DNA of 64,000 nucleotides, from NCBI RefSeq assembly GCF_900142665.1, contig NZ_FRBR01000003.1, positions 62,001 to 126,000 on the forward strand, written 5' to 3'. The position numbers and the translations under genes were made by a program. Below the pieces are notes generated by a model. The model was given only the letters and a program-made list of their open reading frames with translations, made no database searches and was not told the DNA's origin. This DNA is from Roseovarius pacificus. GTDB lineage: Bacteria; Pseudomonadota; Alphaproteobacteria; Rhodobacterales; Rhodobacteraceae. The stretch's first letter is position 1. The number at the start of each line of letters is the position of its first letter. Of this stretch, positions 44,163-52,605 are shown piece after piece.

Positions 44163-45164
44163 TCACAGGGCGTCCAGCGCGTCCACCAGCCTGGCCGCGC
44201 CAAAGCGGTACGGATCGGTCGCGGGCAGGTCCATGCGCTCTTCGACCTCGGCCAGATAGGCGCGGGCCTCGTCTTCGCTCATGTGCTGGGTGTTCACCGA
44301 AACGCCCGCCACCACGCAGGCCGGGTTGGCGATGCGGGCCAGCGGCAGGGCGGTGTCGCGCAGATCTTCGAGCGACGGCAGGGTGTATTCCGGCAGACCG
44401 CGCATATGGGCGCGGGTGGGTTCGTGGCACAGAATCAGCGCATCGGGCTGCCCGCCATGGATCAGCGCCATGGTCACGCCGGAAAACGAAACGTGGAACA
44501 GGCTGCCCTGACCTTCGATCAGGTCCCAGTGATCCTCGTCGTTGTCGGGGGTCAGCCACTCCACCGACCCGGCCATGAAATCGGCAATCACCGCATCCAG
44601 CGGCACGCCGTCGCCGGTGATCAGGATGCCGGTCTGGCCGGTAGCGCGGAAGGTGGCCTTCATCCCGCGCTCGTGCATGTCGCGTTCCATCGCCATGGCG
44701 GTGTACATCTTGCCCACCGAACAGTCGGTTCCCACCGGCAGGCAGCGCTTGCCGCGCCGTTTCTTGCCGTCGGCGATGGGGTAATCCACCTCGGGAACGC
44801 GCACGTCATGCAGGGCGCGGCCTGTGGCCTCGGCCACGGCGACAAGATCGGGTTCGTCGCGCAGCAGGTTATGTAACCCGGCGGCAAGGTCGAACCCTTC
44901 CTCGAGGGCGGTGACCAGAACCTTTTTCCATTCCTTGGAAATCACGCCGCCCCGGTTGGCCACGCCGATCACCAGCGTCTTGGCACCGGCGGCCCTGGCT
45001 TCGGCCAGGGTCATGTCGGTCAGGCCCAGATCGGCGCCGCAGCCCTCCAGCCGCAATTGCCCCACGGCGTTTTCGGGGCGCCAGTCGCGGATACCGATGG
45101 CCACCTTGGCAGCCAGCATATCGGGGGCATCGCCCAGAAACAGCAGATAAGGGGTCTCGATCAT
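44163..45164 (-). CDS. dgcN: D-glutamate N-acetyltransferase DgcN (DUF1611 family)
   Basis: The 333-aa DUF1611 protein has the P-loop-like GTDCSVGKMYTAMAMERD, TGQTGILITGDGVPLDAVI and LIEGQGSLFHVSFSG. In recently described marine bacteria DgcN acetylates D-glutamate, and DgcA then racemises it, allowing growth on D-Glu. It is first in the dgcN-dgcA-dat operon, with a palindrome on its promoter. Confidence 0.87.
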   Translation of the reverse strand: MIETPYLLFLGDAPDMLAAKVAIGIRDWRPENAVGQLRLEGCGADLGLTDMTLAEARAAGAKTLVIGVANRGGVISKEWKKVLVTALEEGFDLAAGLHNLLRDEPDLVAVAEATGRALHDVRVPEVDYPIADGKKRRGKRCLPVGTDCSVGKMYTAMAMERDMHERGMKATFRATGQTGILITGDGVPLDAVIADFMAGSVEWLTPDNDEDHWDLIEGQGSLFHVSFSGVTMALIHGGQPDALILCHEPTRAHMRGLPEYTLPSLEDLRDTALPLARIANPACVVAGVSVNTQHMSEDEARAYLAEVEERMDLPATDPYRFGAARLVDALDAL

Positions 45165-45229
45165 GGCAGCACCTTTCGAAGCGGGGGAATCACGGTTTCA
45201 GACGCAGCTTGCGACGTGAACGGCGCTAA

Positions 45230-45263
45230 ATTCTACCGAAATTCCGACTCTTTGCACAAAGAG
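45230..45263 (-). promoter_or_regulatory. dgcN promoter with palindromic operator
   Basis: On the minus strand TTGTGC (45259-45254) and TAGAAT (45235-45230) are 18 bp apart. The -35 lies inside a perfect 7+2+7 palindrome, CTCTTTG-TG-CAAAGAG (45248-45263). The palindrome could be the site of a substrate-sensing repressor such as a DgcR-like protein. Confidence 0.55.
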
Positions 45264-45289
45264 AGCAATAACTTTCGACTATATCAAGA

Positions 45290-46546
45290 TTATTCCGAAG
45301 ATTCTCCCGCATCATCCTCCTGACCCTCGGCTACCATGGTCTCGGCGCTCCAATAGGCGGTCTGTGGCTGGCCAAAGCTGCCCACGGTGACGACCTTTCC
45401 GGTCTCTTCCGGGCTTTCCCTCTGGACCCGGCGCAGCAACGTGATCAAAAGGGTCAGCCCAAAAAGCAACAGCAGATACAGCATCAACCCCGTCCGCCCC
45501 ATCAGGTCCATGATCGCCGGACCCGAGAACACCCCGAAAAACAGGCCAAGATTCAGCGAAAACGCCATGGCGCCCCCGGCGGCCACCACCTGAGATCGCC
45601 GCAACTGGTCGTTGGCATGGGCAAGACAGACCGAATACACCGGCACACAGGCCGCCGACATGATCGCGAACCGCAGGGTCAGTGCGGCCTCGCCGGATTG
45701 CAACAACGAGTAAACCACCACAAGACACCCGATCGCCGACAAGCCGATCAGGGCCCCGCGCCGGTCGAACCGGTCCGCGACATAGGCGGCAGGATACTGC
45801 GCGACCGCTCCGGCCAGCGTCAGCGCCACCGAAATCCCCGCCGCCTGGCCACGCGTCATGCCGAGATCCAGCCCGTAAAGCGGCCCCGAGGCAAACAGCG
45901 CCCCCATCGTCGCGCCGGACAGGATCGACCCGATCACCGCGATGGGCGAAATCCTGAACAGGCTGCGCATCGGCATACGCTCGGGTACCTCATAGTCCGG
46001 CGGGTCACCCGCCGTCAGAAGAAGCGGCACGATCGACAGTGAAATCAGGATCGATACGGTGCCGAACAACACCGTGACCGAGGCCCCCGGCACCCCGATC
46101 AGGGCGGTGCCAAAGGCTTGCCCTCCGAACTGCGCAAAGAAGTAAACGGAAAGGACCTGGGCGCGCTGATGGTTCTCGACCTCTCCGTTGAGCCAGCTTT
46201 CGGTGATCACGTAAAGCCCCGGAAAACAGAACCCGGCCAGAACCCGCATTGCCGTCCAGGTGTAGGGGTCGTCGGTCAACAGGTGAATGATTGCCGAGAT
46301 CGAACACAGCGAGGCCAGGGCCGCAAAGGCCCGCACATGGCCCGACCCTTCGATCATTCTGGGCGCGATCACCGTACCGATCAGGGCCCCGGCCGGATAC
46401 CCGGCCTGCATGATCCCGACCACTGTCGATGAAAACCCAAGCTCCGACCCCCGGATCGTCAACAAGGTCATCATCAGCCCGTTGGCCACCATCAGCATCA
46501 GGATGCCGGCGAACAGCGCCCAGTTATCGATCAATGCGCGTTGCAT
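45290..46546 (-). CDS. MFS transporter
   Basis: A 418-aa inner-membrane protein with 12 predicted helices in two halves. It has MFS-like loops (RGSELGFSSTVVGIMQAGYP, YVADRFDRRGALIG between helices 8 and 9) and a hydrophilic C-terminal tail of about 35 residues (EETGKVVTVGSFG...). It resembles the YfkF/YcaD-type group. The start ATG 46546 is the family-like one. It lies 125 nt upstream of dgcN on the same strand. The substrate is unknown. Confidence 0.85.
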   Translation of the reverse strand: MQRALIDNWALFAGILMLMVANGLMMTLLTIRGSELGFSSTVVGIMQAGYPAGALIGTVIAPRMIEGSGHVRAFAALASLCSISAIIHLLTDDPYTWTAMRVLAGFCFPGLYVITESWLNGEVENHQRAQVLSVYFFAQFGGQAFGTALIGVPGASVTVLFGTVSILISLSIVPLLLTAGDPPDYEVPERMPMRSLFRISPIAVIGSILSGATMGALFASGPLYGLDLGMTRGQAAGISVALTLAGAVAQYPAAYVADRFDRRGALIGLSAIGCLVVVYSLLQSGEAALTLRFAIMSAACVPVYSVCLAHANDQLRRSQVVAAGGAMAFSLNLGLFFGVFSGPAIMDLMGRTGLMLYLLLLFGLTLLITLLRRVQRESPEETGKVVTVGSFGQPQTAYWSAETMVAEGQEDDAGESSE

Positions 46547-46898
46547 ATGTATGGGGTCACACGGACCATCCACAATGGCCCCTCACTTTGCGACAAAAAA
46601 TGTCGCTTACCTGCGATTGCGCCCATTGCGCGTCGTGAAATAGGTTATCGGGCGCTGATAAGCGCAGGATCGGGCAATATGCTGCGCCGCCGCATCCGGC
46701 GCCAATGCTGTACTGACATTATATCGGCCGCTTGCAGGCAGGGTTTATCTCATGGATTCAGCGCATTAGACGTGAAGTATCCTGCGGGCGCATTCCGGTC
46801 ATGCTGCATTGCATCACAAAACCCGGTTGCAGGTCGACGTGCAATTATATACCGATCAGGCGACCTTTCGTGCAACTTTTGAAAAGAGGCCACGCAAA
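46547..46898. other. 352-bp divergent region before mcl1
   Basis: No gene is seen. AT-rich patches and several TTGC/TGCA motifs are present, including TGCATTGCA at 46805-46813 and a near-perfect palindrome at 46827-46844. The length suggests multi-factor control of mcl1 or the MFS gene. Confidence 0.6.
46827..46844. promoter_or_regulatory. TTGCA-N8-TGCAA palindrome upstream of mcl1
   Basis: TTGCAGGTCGACGTGCAA is palindromic at 16 of 18 positions and lies 55 bp before the mcl1 start, next to an AT-rich TTATATA. The TTTGCAA-type half-sites recall ScfR-family (RamB/PccR) regulators of short-chain acyl-CoA metabolism. This link is an inference. Confidence 0.4.
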
Positions 46899-47858
46899 AT
46901 GAGTTTCCGCCTGCAACCTCCCGCTCCTGCCCGTCCGAACCGTTGCCAGTTGTTCGGCCCGGCCTCGAATGCCAAACTGTTCGAGAAGATGGCCGGCAGC
47001 GCCGCCGACGTCATCAATATCGACCTCGAAGATTCCGTCGCCCCGACGGACAAGGACATGGCCCGCAAACAGGCCATCGAGGCGATCAACACCGTGGACT
47101 GGGGCAACAAGTACCTGTCGGTTCGCATCAACGGGCTGGATTCGCCGTTCTGGTATCGCGATGTCGTCGACCTGCTGGAACAGACCGGCGACCGGCTGGA
47201 TCAGATCATGATCCCCAAGGTCGGGTGCGCCGGGGATATCTATGCGGTCGATGCTCTGGTGACCTCGATCGAGGCCGCCAAGGGTCGCACCAAACCGATC
47301 AGCTTCGAGGTGATCATCGAATCCGCCGCTGGTATCGCCCATGTCGAGGAAATCGCCGCCGCCAGCCCGCGCCTGCAAGCCATGAGCCTTGGCGCTGCCG
47401 ACTTTGCCGCGTCGATGGGCATGGCCACCACCGGCATCGGCGGAACGCAGGAAAACTACTACATGATCCGCGAGGGCGAGAAATACTGGTCCGACCCATG
47501 GCACTGGGCGCAGACCGCCATCGTCGCCGCCTGCCGCACCCACGGGTTGCTGCCGGTGGACGGCCCGTTCGGGGATTTCTCGGACGATGACGGCTTCCGC
47601 GCGCAGGCGCTGCGTTCGGCCACGCTGGGTATGGTCGGAAAATGGGCGATCCATCCCAAGCAGATCGCATTGGCCAACGAGGTGTTCACCCCATCCGCCG
47701 AGGCCGTTCAGGAAGCCCGCGAAATCCTGCAAGCCATGGAAGAGGCCAAGGCGCGCGGCGAAGGTGCGACCACTTACAAGGGCCGTCTGGTCGATATCGC
47801 TTCGATCAAGCAGGCCGAGGTGATCGTCAAGCAGGCCGAGATGATCGAAGCCCGCTGA
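46899..47858 (+). CDS. mcl1: L-malyl-CoA / beta-methylmalyl-CoA lyase
   Basis: Cleaves beta-methylmalyl-CoA to glyoxylate and propionyl-CoA and forms or cleaves malyl-CoA, the exit step of the ethylmalonyl-CoA pathway. The 319-aa CitE-like TIM-barrel protein has DVINIDLEDSVAPTDKDMAR, the acidic metal-binding SFEVIIESAAGIAHVEEI, LSLGAADFAASMG and WAIHPKQI. Length matches Rhodobacter Mcl1. ATG 46899 follows AGAGG. A very strong terminator follows. Confidence 0.94.
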   Translation: MSFRLQPPAPARPNRCQLFGPASNAKLFEKMAGSAADVINIDLEDSVAPTDKDMARKQAIEAINTVDWGNKYLSVRINGLDSPFWYRDVVDLLEQTGDRLDQIMIPKVGCAGDIYAVDALVTSIEAAKGRTKPISFEVIIESAAGIAHVEEIAAASPRLQAMSLGAADFAASMGMATTGIGGTQENYYMIREGEKYWSDPWHWAQTAIVAACRTHGLLPVDGPFGDFSDDDGFRAQALRSATLGMVGKWAIHPKQIALANEVFTPSAEAVQEAREILQAMEEAKARGEGATTYKGRLVDIASIKQAEVIVKQAEMIEAR

Positions 47859-47880
47859 CAAACGCCGACATATTGAAATG

Positions 47881-47918
47881 AAAACCCCGGCAGGTGTTGC
47901 TCCTGCCGGGGTTTTTTA
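47881..47918. terminator. Bidirectional terminator between mcl1 and ompA-like gene
   Basis: A perfect 14-bp stem AAAACCCCGGCAGG/CCTGCCGGGGTTTT with a 7-nt loop, with TT after and AAAA within the arm. It serves the convergent ends of mcl1 and the OmpA-like gene. Confidence 0.93.
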
Positions 47919-47936
47919 TTGCATCCGTGGATCGGA

Positions 47937-48602
47937 TCAGGCCGCGTTCGGCAGGATCACGATTTCCACACGGCGGTTCTGGGCCTTGCCCGCTTCGGTC
48001 AGGTTGTCCGCGACCGGCTGGTTTTCGCCCCGGCCATAGGTCTGGATGCGGCCATAGGAGACGCCGCCCTCCATCAGCACATCGGCCACCGCATTGGCGC
48101 GACGTTCCGACAGGCGCTGGTTATAGGCCGCGTCGCCCGTGTTGTCGGTGTGGCCGACCACCTGAACGGTGGAATCGGGGTAGTCGCGCAGGCTGCTGGC
48201 CACGGTCATCAGATCGCCGCGCAGGCCGGGCCGCACGGTCGAGCTGTCCACATCGAACAGGATGTCCTGCGGCATGGTCACGATCAGGCGGTCACCGGTA
48301 TTGGTGATACGCACCCGGTCGTTGTCCAGCTGCTGGCGCAGTTCCGCCTCTTGTTTGTCCAGCATGTTGCCGTACGCCGCGCCGCCAGCCGCGCCAAGCG
48401 CGCCGCCGATCAGGGCGCCCTTGCCCCTGTCATCGCTGACGATGGCCCCCAGGCCGGCCCCCAGAACGCCGCCCAACAGCGCGCCCTGTTTGGTTTTCTG
48501 ATTTGGGTCGGTGGTGCCGACCGCGCCGGGATCGGTGCAGGCCGCGGCCGTCAGCAGCGATGCGCCGGCCAGAAAGAGAACGGAATGTTTCGCTCGGATC
48601 AT
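47937..48602 (-). CDS. OmpA-family outer-membrane lipoprotein
   Basis: A 221-aa lipoprotein with a signal peptide and lipobox LTAAAC (Cys 22). A glycine-zipper region follows (GALLGGVLGAGLGAIV, GGALGAAGGAAYG), then a C-terminal OmpA peptidoglycan-binding domain with VVGHTDNTGDAAYNQRLSER and GRGENQPVADN. It likely anchors the outer membrane to peptidoglycan. Resembles YiaD-type proteins. Confidence 0.9.
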   Translation of the reverse strand: MIRAKHSVLFLAGASLLTAAACTDPGAVGTTDPNQKTKQGALLGGVLGAGLGAIVSDDRGKGALIGGALGAAGGAAYGNMLDKQEAELRQQLDNDRVRITNTGDRLIVTMPQDILFDVDSSTVRPGLRGDLMTVASSLRDYPDSTVQVVGHTDNTGDAAYNQRLSERRANAVADVLMEGGVSYGRIQTYGRGENQPVADNLTEAGKAQNRRVEIVILPNAA

Positions 48603-48729
48603 GAGTTCGCCTCGTGTTTATACCTTCCCCTCAATGCAAGGGATTGGGCGCAGGTTATTCAATAACGAACGGCAGCCCAAGATAAATCACGGGGGAAATC
48701 GGCGAATTTCCGCGCATATCCGCGCGCGC

Positions 48730-49566
48730 TCAGGCTTCGGTCCGGGCGCTTTCCCAGGCCAGGATCGCACGTTTGACGGGCAGGCCCCAGTGATAGCCCC
48801 CCAGGCCCCCGGATTTGCGCAGCGCACGGTGGCAGGGGATCAGGAAACTGACCGGGTTGCGCCCCACCGCAGTGCCCACGGCGCGCACGGCGTTCGGGTT
48901 GCCGATGGCGCGGGCGATATCGGAATAGGTGGTCACATGGCCGGTGGGGATGCGCAACAGCGCCTCCCATACCTTGATCTGGAAGGGCGCGCCGATCATG
49001 TGCAGCGCGGCCTGCCCCTTGCCCGCAAAGGCCGCATCCACCCATGGGGCGATGGCGTCGGGGTTTTCGGTGAAATCCGCCTCGGGCCAGCGGCCTGTCA
49101 TGTCCTCCCATGCCGCGTCGCGCCCGCATTCCCCGGCGAAGGCCAGCCCGCACAGCCCCTTGTCGGTGCCCATGGCCAGAACCTCGCCGAAGGGGCTGTC
49201 GAACCAGCCATAGCGGATGGTCAGGCCCGCGCCACGCTGGGCATAGGCGCCGGGGCTCATCGCCTCCCATCGCAGGAACAGATCGTGCAGGCGGCCCGTG
49301 CCCGACAGGCCCGTGGCGTCGGCGGCCTCCAGCAGCGTATGCCGCTCGGTCAGCAGCGCCTTGGCGTGATCCAGCGTCAGGTATTGCTGATACCGCTTGG
49401 GCGACACCCCCACCCAGGACGAAAACAGCCGCTGGAAATGCGCCGGGCTCATCTGCATTTCGCGAGCAAGTTCCTCGAGCGTCAGGGGGGCATCGGCACC
49501 GTCGATCAGGTCGAGCGCGCGGCGCATGACGTTGTAGTGGTAACTCTGCTCAAACGTGTCGGTCAT
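48730..49566 (-). CDS. Ada-like AraC/methylguanine-DNA methyltransferase fusion
   Basis: A 278-aa protein with an N-terminal AraC-type HTH (LTLEELAREMQMSPAHFQRL, LDHAKALLTER) fused to an O6-methylguanine-DNA methyltransferase domain with the acceptor Cys in PVSFLIPCHRAL. The Ada N-terminal zinc/phosphotriester domain is missing, so methyl-dependent activation by Cys38-type transfer is not expected. Start 49566 gives a domain-like N-terminus. Repairs alkylated guanine, and may regulate. Confidence 0.9.
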   Translation of the reverse strand: MTDTFEQSYHYNVMRRALDLIDGADAPLTLEELAREMQMSPAHFQRLFSSWVGVSPKRYQQYLTLDHAKALLTERHTLLEAADATGLSGTGRLHDLFLRWEAMSPGAYAQRGAGLTIRYGWFDSPFGEVLAMGTDKGLCGLAFAGECGRDAAWEDMTGRWPEADFTENPDAIAPWVDAAFAGKGQAALHMIGAPFQIKVWEALLRIPTGHVTTYSDIARAIGNPNAVRAVGTAVGRNPVSFLIPCHRALRKSGGLGGYHWGLPVKRAILAWESARTEA

Positions 49567-49663
49567 GGGGTTTCCTTGCGGGTTTCCCCAATAATAGGGT
49601 CGCCGCGATTTCCTTGCGACCCGAATATTGCGCATTGCGGGGTTTCGGGGCATACGGTCGGGC

Positions 49664-50308
49664 ATGGCCAAGCAGCTTGACTATCATACGATCCGCGAGA
49701 TTTTCACCCGCTTTCACGCGGCCGAGCCCGAACCCAAGGGCGAGTTGGAACATGTCAACGCCTATACGCTTGTCGTGGCGGTGGCGCTGTCGGCACAGGC
49801 GACGGATGCGGGCGTGAACCGCGCCACGCGCGCCCTGTTCAAAATTGCGGACACCCCGCAAAAGATGCTGGACCTGGGCGAAGAGGGACTGATCGAACAT
49901 ATCAAGACCATCGGCCTTTATCGCAACAAGGCAAAGAACGTCATCAAGCTGTCGAAAATCCTGGTCGAGGAGTACGGCGGCGAAGTGCCCAATTCGCGCG
50001 CCGCGCTGCAATCGCTGCCCGGTGTGGGCCGCAAGACCGCCAACGTCGTGCTGAACATGTGGTGGCATTACCCCGCGCAGGCGGTCGATACCCATATCTT
50101 TCGCGTCGGCAACCGCACCGGCATCTGCCCCGGCAAGAATGTCGATGCCGTGGAACGCGCGATCGAAGACAACGTGCCGGTAGATTTCCAGCAACATGCG
50201 CATCACTGGCTGATCCTGCATGGCCGCTATCACTGCAAGGCGCGCAAGCCGATGTGCCCCACCTGCATCATCCGTGACCTGTGCCAATTCGAGGACAAGA
50301 CCATATGA
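49664..50308 (+). CDS. nth: Endonuclease III
   Basis: DNA glycosylase/AP lyase for oxidised pyrimidines. The 214-aa protein has the helix-hairpin-helix LPGVGRKTANVV with catalytic Lys in LYRNKAKN region and Asp in VDTHIFRVGNR. It ends in the 4Fe-4S cluster motif C-x6-C-x2-C-x5-C (CKARKPMCPTCIIRDLC). Its stop overlaps the kinase start (ATGA). Confidence 0.95.
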   Translation: MAKQLDYHTIREIFTRFHAAEPEPKGELEHVNAYTLVVAVALSAQATDAGVNRATRALFKIADTPQKMLDLGEEGLIEHIKTIGLYRNKAKNVIKLSKILVEEYGGEVPNSRAALQSLPGVGRKTANVVLNMWWHYPAQAVDTHIFRVGNRTGICPGKNVDAVERAIEDNVPVDFQQHAHHWLILHGRYHCKARKPMCPTCIIRDLCQFEDKTI

Positions 50309-51291
50309 CCAAGTATCAGGCCGTCGGCATCGGCAATGCCGTCGTCGATGTCATCAGCCAGTGCGACGACCGTTTCCTGACCCGCATGGGCATCGACAAG
50401 GGCGTGATGCAACTGGTCGAGCAGGAGCGCGGCGAATACCTGTATGAACAGATGGAAACCCCGCGGCAGATGCCCGGCGGGTCGGTCGCCAACACCATTG
50501 CAGGGCTGGGGGCGATGGGCCTGAAAACCGGCTTCATCGGGCGGGTGCATGACGATGTGCTGGGCCGGTTCTATGCCGCGGCGATGGGCAAGGACGGCAC
50601 CGATTTCGTCAACGCGCCCGTACCGAACGGCGAACTGCCGACATCGCGCTCGATGATCTTCGTCTCGCCCGATGGTGAGCGCTCGATGAATACCTATCTG
50701 GGCATTTCGGCCGAACTGGGCCCCGAGGACGTGGATGACGAGGTGGCCGGGGCCGCCGAACTCCTGTTTCTGGAGGGGTATCTTTTCGACAAACCCAAGG
50801 GCAAAGAGGCGTTTCAGGCCGCCGCGCGGGCCTGCCGGGCCAGGGGCGGCAAGGCGGGAATTTCCCTGTCCGATCCGTTCTGCGTGGACCGCCACCGCGA
50901 CGATTTCCGCACCCTCGTGCAGGAACTGGATTTCGTTCTGGGCAACGAACACGAATGGCGCTCGCTATATGAAACCGAGGATCTGGGTGCGGCGCTGGAA
51001 CAGGCGGCGGCGGACAGCGGGCTGGTGGTGTGCACTCGCTCGGGCCATGACGTGGTGATCGTGCAGGGCGACGAAACCGTGACCGTTCCGGTCGATGCGG
51101 TGACCCCGCTGGACAGCACCGGCGCGGGCGATCAGTTTGCCGCCGGGTTTCTTTATGGCCTGGCGACCGGGCAGCCGCTGGCGGTGTCGGGGCGGATGGG
51201 CTGTATCGCCGCCGCCGAGGTGATCGGCCATTACGGCGCCCGCCCCGAGGCCGATGTCAAGGCGATGTTCGCGGCTGAAGGGCTGATCTGA
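50305..51291 (+). CDS. PfkB-family carbohydrate/nucleoside kinase, adenosine-kinase-like
   Basis: A 328-aa ribokinase-fold enzyme with GGSVANTIAGLGAMG near the N-terminus and the catalytic/anion-hole motif DSTGAGDQFAAGFLYG near the end. The overall layout (MTKYQAVGIGNAVVDV...) is that of the adenosine kinase-like subgroup common in alphaproteobacteria. It is translationally coupled to nth. The substrate (adenosine or a sugar) cannot be read from the motifs. Confidence 0.87.
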   Translation: MTKYQAVGIGNAVVDVISQCDDRFLTRMGIDKGVMQLVEQERGEYLYEQMETPRQMPGGSVANTIAGLGAMGLKTGFIGRVHDDVLGRFYAAAMGKDGTDFVNAPVPNGELPTSRSMIFVSPDGERSMNTYLGISAELGPEDVDDEVAGAAELLFLEGYLFDKPKGKEAFQAAARACRARGGKAGISLSDPFCVDRHRDDFRTLVQELDFVLGNEHEWRSLYETEDLGAALEQAAADSGLVVCTRSGHDVVIVQGDETVTVPVDAVTPLDSTGAGDQFAAGFLYGLATGQPLAVSGRMGCIAAAEVIGHYGARPEADVKAMFAAEGLI

Positions 51292-51328
51292 ACCTCCAAC
51301 CACCGCACGAGCGGCATCGGTCGGATTC

Positions 51329-51566
51329 GGGTATTTTCACCAAGAAAAAACCAAAAAGGTGCGCCCCGCCCCTGTCGGGGGTAAAGGGCGCACCGTGAAA
51401 GCGTGCCTTGCTTACTGGCGTCGTTCGGACCTCTGCCGATGCAAACCGGACAAGCGCGGCGGCTTTTCCTTGGGCGGTCATCGGCTCCCCAGCCTGTACC
51501 GCACCTCCACTCTAGTCACAGCAGGGTTAACAAAGCGTAAGCTGCTTTTTCTTGGTGAAAATACCC
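51329..51566. repeat. 21-bp perfect inverted repeat flanking a 196-bp segment
   Basis: GGGTATTTTCACCAAGAAAA at 51329 and its complement ending 51566 are identical over 21 bp. The right arm continues into CCCGGGGGAGGC and belongs to the dispersed repeat family seen at 1414 and 44098. This accounts for much of the 346-bp gap between the kinase and the sulfotransferase. Confidence 0.65.
51353..51394 (-). terminator. Rho-independent terminator on the minus strand
   Basis: Read on the minus strand, GGTGCGCCC, a 19-nt loop with its own CCCC/GGGG pairing, then GGGCGCACC and TTTTTGG. It could end the sulfotransferase transcript or a small RNA starting near 51530. Confidence 0.75.
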
Positions 51567-51637
51567 CGGGGGAGGCGTTGAAAGCCGCAGGGTTTCAACG
51601 TCGGGGGCAGCGCCCCCGCTTCCCGGCCCGCAACGGG

Positions 51638-52456
51638 TCACTCGCCCAGTTTGGCATGCACCTCGTCAAGGTCGATTTCGCCTGTCGGCATCTTGTTCGA
51701 CGGGTCCTCGAAGTCGTATTTGAACAGGTTGAAATCGCGGTGATAGATTTCATAGACCAGATGCATCGACAGGTCGTCGAAATAGTCTTCGACCGGATGT
51801 GCGCGCTTGGGGCCGTGGCCCTCGGATTCGTTGAACCGCGGAATGGCGTCCAGATCGACCTTGTGGGGCGTGTCGGTCGCGTTCAGCACCTCTTGCATGC
51901 CGTCGTTGAACTGTTCGGTCCAGAAAATCCTGTCATAAGTGCCGCCATTGGCAATGAAGGTGGAAACATGCCCTGACATGGCCGACCAGTGAATGTCGGG
52001 CTCCATCGGGCGGCGCCAGCGGATCGTGTCGCGGGCGAACAGCAGGAACCGGCGGAAGCTCTGGATCTGGTCGAACTCCTGCTTGCCGTCGTCGCCGCCC
52101 ACTTCGATCCCGTATTTCTGGATCAGCAGCGGCACCAGCTTGCCGCGATAGCGTTTTCCGTTGCGCTGGATGCCGCAGATCTTGTCGAAGAAGCTGGACA
52201 GGATGCGGGTATAGGGATTGCGCACGCAGGTGAACGCGTAGGAGCTGTGCGTCCTGACGTTGTCCCGGATCAGGGGCTGGCTTTCGTCGCGGGCCCATTT
52301 GTGCAGCCCGTCCTGGGCGTCGTGAATGTCGCCGTCGAAGAACTTGCCATGATCCGAATAATACATGATCTGACCGATGGTCGAACAGGCGCATTTGGGC
52401 ACGACCCTGTAGACCATGCTTTCACTTTCGGTCATCCATGTTCCGGGAAATCCCAT
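51638..52456 (-). CDS. Sulfotransferase family protein (carbohydrate sulfotransferase-like)
   Basis: A 272-aa protein with the 5'-phosphosulfate-binding motif VPKCACSTI near residue 20 and the 3'-phosphate motif RNPYTRILSSF near 99, as in Sulfotransfer_2 enzymes that use PAPS. No signal peptide is seen, so it acts in the cytosol. ATG 52456 has GGAGG upstream; a TTG at 52498 would add 14 residues. It is divergent from the GT14 gene across 149 bp, which suggests joint sulfation of a surface glycan. Confidence 0.85.
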   Translation of the reverse strand: MGFPGTWMTESESMVYRVVPKCACSTIGQIMYYSDHGKFFDGDIHDAQDGLHKWARDESQPLIRDNVRTHSSYAFTCVRNPYTRILSSFFDKICGIQRNGKRYRGKLVPLLIQKYGIEVGGDDGKQEFDQIQSFRRFLLFARDTIRWRRPMEPDIHWSAMSGHVSTFIANGGTYDRIFWTEQFNDGMQEVLNATDTPHKVDLDAIPRFNESEGHGPKRAHPVEDYFDDLSMHLVYEIYHRDFNLFKYDFEDPSNKMPTGEIDLDEVHAKLGE

Positions 52457-52605
52457 GCCCGCCGCCTCCGCCTGATTTGCCACGTAAATTCCGGGCAAAT
52501 GGTTACTAACCTGCTAAAAAAAGCAAAGAAACCCTGTTTATTCAATCCGTATTGATGTCTATCACTGTAGGCAGTGTTGGCAACCTTCAGTGTATTGTTT
52601 TCCAG

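Noticed and set aside
51257..51481. 74-codon minus-strand frame across the terminator after the kinase gene
   Set aside because: It reads through a strong terminator hairpin and into the 3' end of the kinase gene; no ribosome-binding site of note.
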